Source: Argentina anserina
Taxonomy: Eukaryota > Streptophyta > Magnoliopsida > Rosales > Rosaceae
Direction: 5' to 3'
Length of the DNA stretch: 64,000 bases
Assembly (NCBI RefSeq): GCF_933775445.1
Contig: NC_065877.1
Coordinates: 2,604,001 to 2,668,000 of the forward strand
Made by a program: the position numbers and the translations under genes. Below the pieces are notes generated by a model that was not told the DNA's origin, searched no databases, and worked only from the letters and a program-made list of their open reading frames with translations. Positions 62,243 through 64,000 of the stretch are shown here, one piece after another (position 1 is the stretch's first letter; each line of letters starts with the position of its first letter).

Positions 62243-64000
62243 CTCCTTCTTAAGTTGGCGTATACACACCAACCATGCCCAACTTGCTAAGTGAGTCATA
62301 AAAAAACCTTCTTAGACACTCATTTTGTGAGCATATCGGCAAGTTGCTCTTTTGTATGAACAAAATGAAAACTGATGATCTTCGCATCTAGCTTCTCCTT
62401 TATAAAATGACGATCAACCTCCACATGTTTTGTACGATCATGTTGCACATGGTTATGTGAAATATCAATAGCCGCATTGTTGTCACAGTACAGCTGCATA
62501 GCACACTTGGGCTTAATGCCCAAATCTTGTAGCAAATTTCTAAGCCATAACATTTCGCATACTCCCTGAGCCATACCTCTGTACTCTGCATCAGCACTAG
62601 ATCGAGCTACCACTTTTTGTTTCTTACTCTTCCATGTAACAAGATTACCCCCAAACAAATATAAAGTACCCTGATGTGGATCTCCGATCTGTAATATTTC
62701 CAGCCCAGTCTGCATCTGTGAAATCACAAACTTCAAGGATATTATTATGATTAGAGAACATTATTCCTCTCTCTGGAGCTGATTTCAAGTACCTCAAAAT
62801 CCTTACAACAGCATCCATGTGGTCCACACTGGGATTATGCATGAACTGACTCACTACACTTACTGCATACGCAACATTTGGTCTGGTATGTGATAAATAA
62901 ATAAGGCGTCCAACTAGCCTTTGATAACGAGATTTGTCAGTAGGAACTTGATCTGGATATTCTGCTAACCGATGGTTCTGCTCAATAGGAGTATCAATGG
63001 GAGTGCAATCCAACATACTTGTCTCTGTTAGTAGATCAAGTATGTACTTCTTTTGACACAGATAGATACCATCACTTGCACGGGCTACCTCAATGCCCAA
63101 GAAGTACTTGAGTGTACCTAGGTCCTTCATCTCAAACTTTGTGGCTAGCTGTTTCTATAACCTATCTACCTCAATAGTATCATTCTCAGTAACTACCATA
63201 TCATCAACATATATAATTAAGGCTGTTACATTCCCTTGTTGATGTCTGAGAAATAATGTATGGTTTGAATTATTCTGTTTGTAGCCAATTTTTCTCATGA
63301 ATTGTGAGAATCTTCCTAACCAAGCACGATGTGACTGTTTAAGACCATATATAGACTTTCTCAATCTGCAAACAAAGTTACTTGGAGAAGCGGCCACATA
63401 TCCAGGCGGAAGATCCATGTACACTTCCTCTGTAAGTTCTCCATGAAGAAATGCATTCTTAACATCAAACTGTCTGAGTGGCCAATTTAAGCTAGCAGCA
63501 ACAGAGAGCAATACCCGAATAATGTTTATCTTTGCAACATGTGCAAATGTCTCATCATAGTCTATGCCATATGTCTGGGTGAACCATTTTGCTACTAGAT
63601 GTGCTTTATACCGGCTCACTGACCCATCTGGATTATGCTTTACTGTAAACACCCAACGACATCCCACAGTCTTCTTGCCATGTGGTGGAGATACAAGCTC
63701 TCAAGTATTGTTCTTTTGTAATACTTCCATCTGTTCCTATATGACTTTCCTCTATTTTTGATCTCTCAATGCATCCTACACTTTGTTAGGTACTGATACA
63801 GTAGATATTTGATTCACAAATGATGCATATGACTTAGACAACCTTTTGGTAGACATAAAATTTGCCACATGATACTTAGCTTTAGCCTGAAGGGTGGGTT
63901 CATACTTTTTTGTTGGCTGACCCCGAGTAGACCTATTTGGCAAGACATATTGTCTACTATTAGCCCCAATAGGATGACTAACCTCAGATGAGTGATCTTC
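62078..64000 (-). mobile_element. Ty1/copia retrotransposon, 3' part, decayed
   Basis: Runs off the right edge of the window. Read on the minus strand: a degenerate linker after integrase (LPNRSTRGQP), reverse transcriptase (VGCRWVFTVKHNPDGSVSRY, DETFAHVAKINIIRVLLSVA, QFDVKNAFLHGELTEEVYM, IYGLKQSHRAW, LIIYVDDMVV, MKDLGTLKYFLGIEVARASD), RNase H (TDADWAGNITDRRSTSGY, VARSSADAEYRGMAQGVCE, YCDNNAAIDISHN, VDRHFIKEKL), polypurine tract AAGAAGGAG and a 3' LTR at 62078-62242. Stops interrupt it after VPNKV, at the Trp of QKWRK, at the Trp of NNTWEL and after EVDRL; a frameshift lies in the GYFIFVWG/GGNLVTW overlap. YVDD catalytic residues remain. Not capable of autonomous movement. Confidence 0.92.

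Overview
The window is nuclear DNA from a flowering plant, most likely a eudicot; Rosaceae is plausible but not proven from sequence alone. Genes are split by GT-AG introns with T-rich acceptors, intergenic DNA is A+T-rich, and the families are plant ones: ATG18a, a RADIALIS-like SANT protein, a CYP89A-type P450, RecQ helicase SIM, a class I formin, BiP, an H2A with an SPKK tail and a MIR159-like hairpin. hAT, MULE-like, TRIM, solo-LTR and Ty1/copia elements lie between them.

Layout. 0.25-2.4 kb: a C2-domain gene killed by two hAT insertions, a frameshift and a lost start. 2.9-3.1 kb: a long hairpin with a miR159-like 21-mer. 5.1 kb: a remnant of trehalose-6-phosphate phosphatase. 6.1-14.4 kb: three tandem ATG18a-like genes, same strand, same four-exon structure. 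17 kb: RADIALIS-like gene (-). 17.6-20.6 kb: a degenerate repeat with an RNase H relic, then a solo LTR with a perfect 5-bp target duplication. 22.5-25.4 kb: an HtrA/Deg14-like protease gene (-) with an odd splice donor. 25.9-27.4 kb: a hAT element carrying a ~0.5-kb tandem repeat. 27.8-31.0 kb: a decayed second Deg14 copy with a syntaxin (SYP3-type) first exon inserted on the opposite strand. 31.5-32.0 kb: histone H2A (-). 33.1-34.9 kb: a MULE-like element with a 12-bp minisatellite. 37.0-38.5 kb: intronless P450 (+). 39.0-39.4 kb: small membrane/coiled-coil protein (-). 39.9-45.4 kb: RecQ-SIM helicase (-), 15 exons. 46.2 kb: a complete TRIM. 49.3-51.6 kb: a second hAT-like element with the same ~0.5-kb repeat. 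52.1-54.7 kb: BiP (-) with an ER-stress element upstream. 55.7-58.9 kb: class I formin (-). 61.5-62.0 kb: a BiP pseudogene. 62.1-64.0 kb: the 3' part of a decayed Ty1/copia element (-), running off the window.

The genes are not an operon or an obvious pathway cluster. The only functional cluster is the ATG18a tandem array (autophagosome formation). Two other genes, Deg14 and BiP, have decayed relatives nearby on the same strand, so local duplication followed by decay recurs here. Exon boundaries were worked out by hand from splice consensus, reading-frame continuity and family similarity; all reading frames quoted close without leftover bases.
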